Positions 6,189 to 7,965 of a DNA stretch of 7,965 bases are shown piece by piece. Position 1 is the first letter of the stretch. Each line of letters starts with the position of its first letter. Location: positions 1-7,965 of the forward strand of contig DOUV01000009.1 in the NCBI GenBank assembly GCA_003520455.1, written 5' to 3'. The position numbers and the translations under genes are program-made. The notes beneath the pieces were generated by a model. It saw nothing but the letters and a program-made list of their open reading frames with translations, was not told the DNA's origin and did no database searches. This DNA is from Chloroflexota bacterium (GTDB lineage Bacteria > Chloroflexota > Anaerolineae > Ardenticatenales > Ardenticatenaceae).

Positions 6189-7832
6189 CTACTCCCCGAA
6201 GATCGACAAGCGCACCAGCGCGGTAGGAATGCTCCCGGCGGCCAGGAGCGTATCGTGAAACTTGCGGAGGGTGAAATCGTTCCCCTCCCGCTCCTGGTAC
6301 TCGGCCATGATCTTCAAAATCTCCAACTTGCCGATCAAATAGCTCATCGGCTGGGTGGGCATCATGAGATAGCGTTGGACTTCGACGGCAGCCCCAGCCG
6401 CGTCCAACCCCGCCTGCTGCAGCAGTTCGGCCGCCCGCGCGGGTGACATGCCGCGGGTGTGGAGACTGACGTCCAAGATGATTCGCATCGCGCGCCACAA
6501 CTGGCCCGCGAGCCGGTAGAGGCGGGCCTTGGGGTGCGCGAGGTAGCCCAGGTCGTCCAGCAGTTGCTCGCAGTAGAAGGCCCAGCCCTCGACGAAGAGG
6601 GTGCTGTAAGCCAGCTTGCGGAGCCGGGACGGGTTGTGATTGGACCAGGTGAGCTGGAGATGGTGGCCGGGGAGCCCCTCGTGGAGCGCGACCGTCGGGA
6701 CCTTCCATCGCGAGTGCCCCTGGAGCTGCTGGGCCTGAATCTCAGCCGGGGCCTGAGGATCTACCGTGGTGACCAGGAAGATGCCGACCTGATCAGCCTC
6801 AAAGGGCCCAGGCGGGATGTAGGCCGCGTAGGGCGTGAGCGGGCGCATCCCTGCGGGCGTCGGCTCGATGATCAGGCGCTCCTCAGCCGGCAGCCCAACC
6901 AGGTGGTTGTCGAAGACAAACTGGCGCGCGCGTTCCATCTCGGCCGTGTAGACAGCCAGCACCTCTTCGGCGGCGAGATGTTCCTGGTTGAGGGCCGCGA
7001 CGATCTCGCTCGCCGTGAGGCCGGGCATCACCGTCGCTGCCACCGTCTCCATCTCGGCCTCGGTCTCAGCGTAGAGTCGCTCACCGATCGCCAGTAGCTC
7101 AGCGGCATCGATATCCAGGAAGTGGCGCTCGCGCAGCAACTCGTTGAAGGCCGCCTCGCCGATGGCGAACGCACCCTGAGCCGCCGGCTGCACCTCATCG
7201 GTGAGATAGGCCGTGAAGGCCCTCAAGCTCTGCTCGGCGATCGGTAGGGCTGCGTCCGCACTGGCCAGGAGCGCGGCGTCGTCCACCTCGGCTGCCAGCC
7301 CGGCAATGCCCTGCCGGTAGAGCAGGGCGCCGCCCTCGGCCATCTGCGCGGCGCTCTTCACCCACTCTGGGGGCACCTGGGGGGGGAGCAGGTTGGCCTG
7401 GGCCGCGTCGAGCACGGCCGGGAGCTGTTCCAGGCGGCTGACCAGGGCGCGGAGACGTCCGGTCGCCGAGGCGTACGGTCGCACGAAGAAGGGAAACGAA
7501 GAGAAGACCGCAGGCTCCAGGTATACAAGCGGATTGCGACGGTACAGCGCGAAGCGCTCGATATCGCGGAGCCGGTCGCGGAGGCCCGCCCCGAGCCAGG
7601 CGTAGTCGATGCGCTGATCCACCGGCCAGTTCTCCACCTCGCCCGCCAGGGCCTCCCAGCGGCGCAGCAGCCCGCGCAGCTCGCGGGCCTCAGATTCAAA
7701 CGCCTCCAGGTGGAAATCACCCAACTCCCCAAGGTATTCATGCAGGCCCAGTTCTGCGGCCAGCGTCGGGTGGTAGGCGAAAAGCATGCGCTCGTACTCA
7801 CCACCGAGCGCGTCGAAAGCGTGGAGTGACAT
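6189..7832 (-). CDS. DUF885-family protein, predicted zinc metallohydrolase
   Basis: This 547-residue soluble protein is of normal length for DUF885 and has no signal peptide or membrane segment. The hallmark HEGLPGHH (384-391) resembles a gluzincin HExxx-type zinc site. A downstream Glu in FVEGWAFYCEQLL (E415) could be the third metal ligand. The C-terminal motifs MPTQPMSYLIGK (491-502) and RKFHDTLLAAGSIP (523-536) are also characteristic. The family is thought to include metallo-carboxypeptidase or dipeptidase-like hydrolases, but the substrate here cannot be told. The frame is open to an ATG at 7868, but I chose the ATG at 7832 because GGAGG (7841-7837) lies 4 nt upstream of it. That ATG overlaps the stop of a small upstream ORF as TAATG, suggesting translational coupling. 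The gene converges on the sigma gene and shares its terminator. No functional link to the protease cluster is evident. Confidence 0.93.
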   Translation of the reverse strand: MSLHAFDALGGEYERMLFAYHPTLAAELGLHEYLGELGDFHLEAFESEARELRGLLRRWEALAGEVENWPVDQRIDYAWLGAGLRDRLRDIERFALYRRNPLVYLEPAVFSSFPFFVRPYASATGRLRALVSRLEQLPAVLDAAQANLLPPQVPPEWVKSAAQMAEGGALLYRQGIAGLAAEVDDAALLASADAALPIAEQSLRAFTAYLTDEVQPAAQGAFAIGEAAFNELLRERHFLDIDAAELLAIGERLYAETEAEMETVAATVMPGLTASEIVAALNQEHLAAEEVLAVYTAEMERARQFVFDNHLVGLPAEERLIIEPTPAGMRPLTPYAAYIPPGPFEADQVGIFLVTTVDPQAPAEIQAQQLQGHSRWKVPTVALHEGLPGHHLQLTWSNHNPSRLRKLAYSTLFVEGWAFYCEQLLDDLGYLAHPKARLYRLAGQLWRAMRIILDVSLHTRGMSPARAAELLQQAGLDAAGAAVEVQRYLMMPTQPMSYLIGKLEILKIMAEYQEREGNDFTLRKFHDTLLAAGSIPTALVRLSIFGE

Positions 7833-7909
7833 TATTCCTCCGTCTCCTGATCCAGGCATGGTGACCACAAAAGGTCAAAGGTGATGGCGCCCGGAGATGG
7901 TGTGTTCAT
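7832..7909 (-). CDS. Small 25-residue ORF, or 3' end of an upstream gene, coupled to the DUF885 gene
   Basis: On the minus strand an ATG at 7909 is preceded by AGAGGA (7919-7914) at 4 nt spacing. It opens a 25-codon frame (begins MNTPSPGAITF, ends QETEE) that stops with TAA at 7834-7832. The last A of that stop is the first base of the DUF885 ATG, a one-base TAATG overlap typical of translational coupling. The same frame also has no stop back to the window edge at 7965, where it would read through an Arg-rich stretch. It may therefore be the C-terminal end of a longer upstream gene rather than a leader peptide. I do not recognise the peptide. Confidence 0.4.
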   Translation of the reverse strand: MNTPSPGAITFDLLWSPCLDQETEE

Positions 7910-7930
7910 ATGATCCTCTTGGCGAATTGG

Positions 7931-7955
7931 TACAAGTCGCCGGCGCCGGCTTGTA
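7931..7955. repeat. Inverted repeat at the right edge, upstream of the DUF885 gene
   Basis: TACAAG (7931-7936) and CTTGTA (7950-7955) enclose the palindrome CCGGCGCCGG (7940-7949), offset by a TCG bulge. It could be an operator, a hairpin in the leader of the minus-strand transcript, or chance in GC-rich sequence. It lies about 100 bp before the DUF885 start and just upstream of the small ORF ribosome binding site. No flanking T-run marks it as a terminator. Confidence 0.35.
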
Positions 7956-7965
7956 GTGCGCGCTT

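Noticed and set aside
5464..6708. 414-codon open frame on the minus strand spanning the sigma gene and the 3' part of the DUF885 gene
   Set aside because: It crosses the shared terminator, overlaps two well-supported genes and has low-complexity Arg/Pro/Ala-rich sequence with no family signature. It is a high-GC shadow frame.
7833..7868. Longer DUF885 start at ATG 7868, or at 7859
   Set aside because: The added residues are Gly/Ser-rich and unlike the family, while the ATG at 7832 has GGAGG at 4 nt spacing.

Overview
The window is GC-rich bacterial DNA (about 65% G+C by eye) from an ordinary chromosome, with six substantial genes and no mobile element, CRISPR array, tRNA or rRNA that I can see. 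The protein set and style would fit Chloroflexota: an MprA/MprB-like two-component pair beside S41 and HtrA proteases, a short primary-like sigma factor and a DUF885 enzyme. This is an impression from family resemblance only; other high-GC lineages remain possible.

Layout. Five genes run rightward: an OmpR/PhoB-type response regulator (123-800), its sensor histidine kinase (871-2373), a signal-peptide-bearing S41 (CtpA-type) PDZ protease (2542-3759), a membrane-anchored HtrA-like PDZ protein (3884-5050) and a sigma-70 family factor (5137-6102). A strong bidirectional terminator (6146-6177) separates the sigma gene from a convergent DUF885 gene (7832-6189, minus strand). Just upstream of the DUF885 gene a small ORF, or the tail of a gene outside the window, overlaps its start as TAATG.

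How the parts fit. The strongest signal is regulatory. In front of both protease genes lies a run of CTCAT pentamers spaced exactly 11 bp apart. There are four copies at 2455, 2466, 2477 and 2488. At the second gene the copies are at 3773, 3795 and 3806, with a degenerate one in register at 3784. In both cases the last copy begins exactly 15 bp before a -10-like hexamer (TATCTT at 2503, TATTAT at 3821), and neither promoter has a good -35. Helically phased direct repeats that take the place of the -35 are the usual binding architecture of OmpR/PhoB-family regulators, and such a regulator is encoded immediately upstream. I infer an envelope proteostasis circuit in which the sensor pair activates the S41 protease and the HtrA-like protein as separate transcripts, comparable in logic to CiaRH-htrA or MprAB-pepD.

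Other oddities. The HtrA-like protein has Asn in place of the catalytic Asp and a changed active-site serine loop. The sigma factor has His and Gly at the two region 2.4 positions that normally read the first base of the -10 element. The regulator's stop codon lies inside a heptamer-repeat hairpin that is followed by an apparently leaderless promoter for the kinase.
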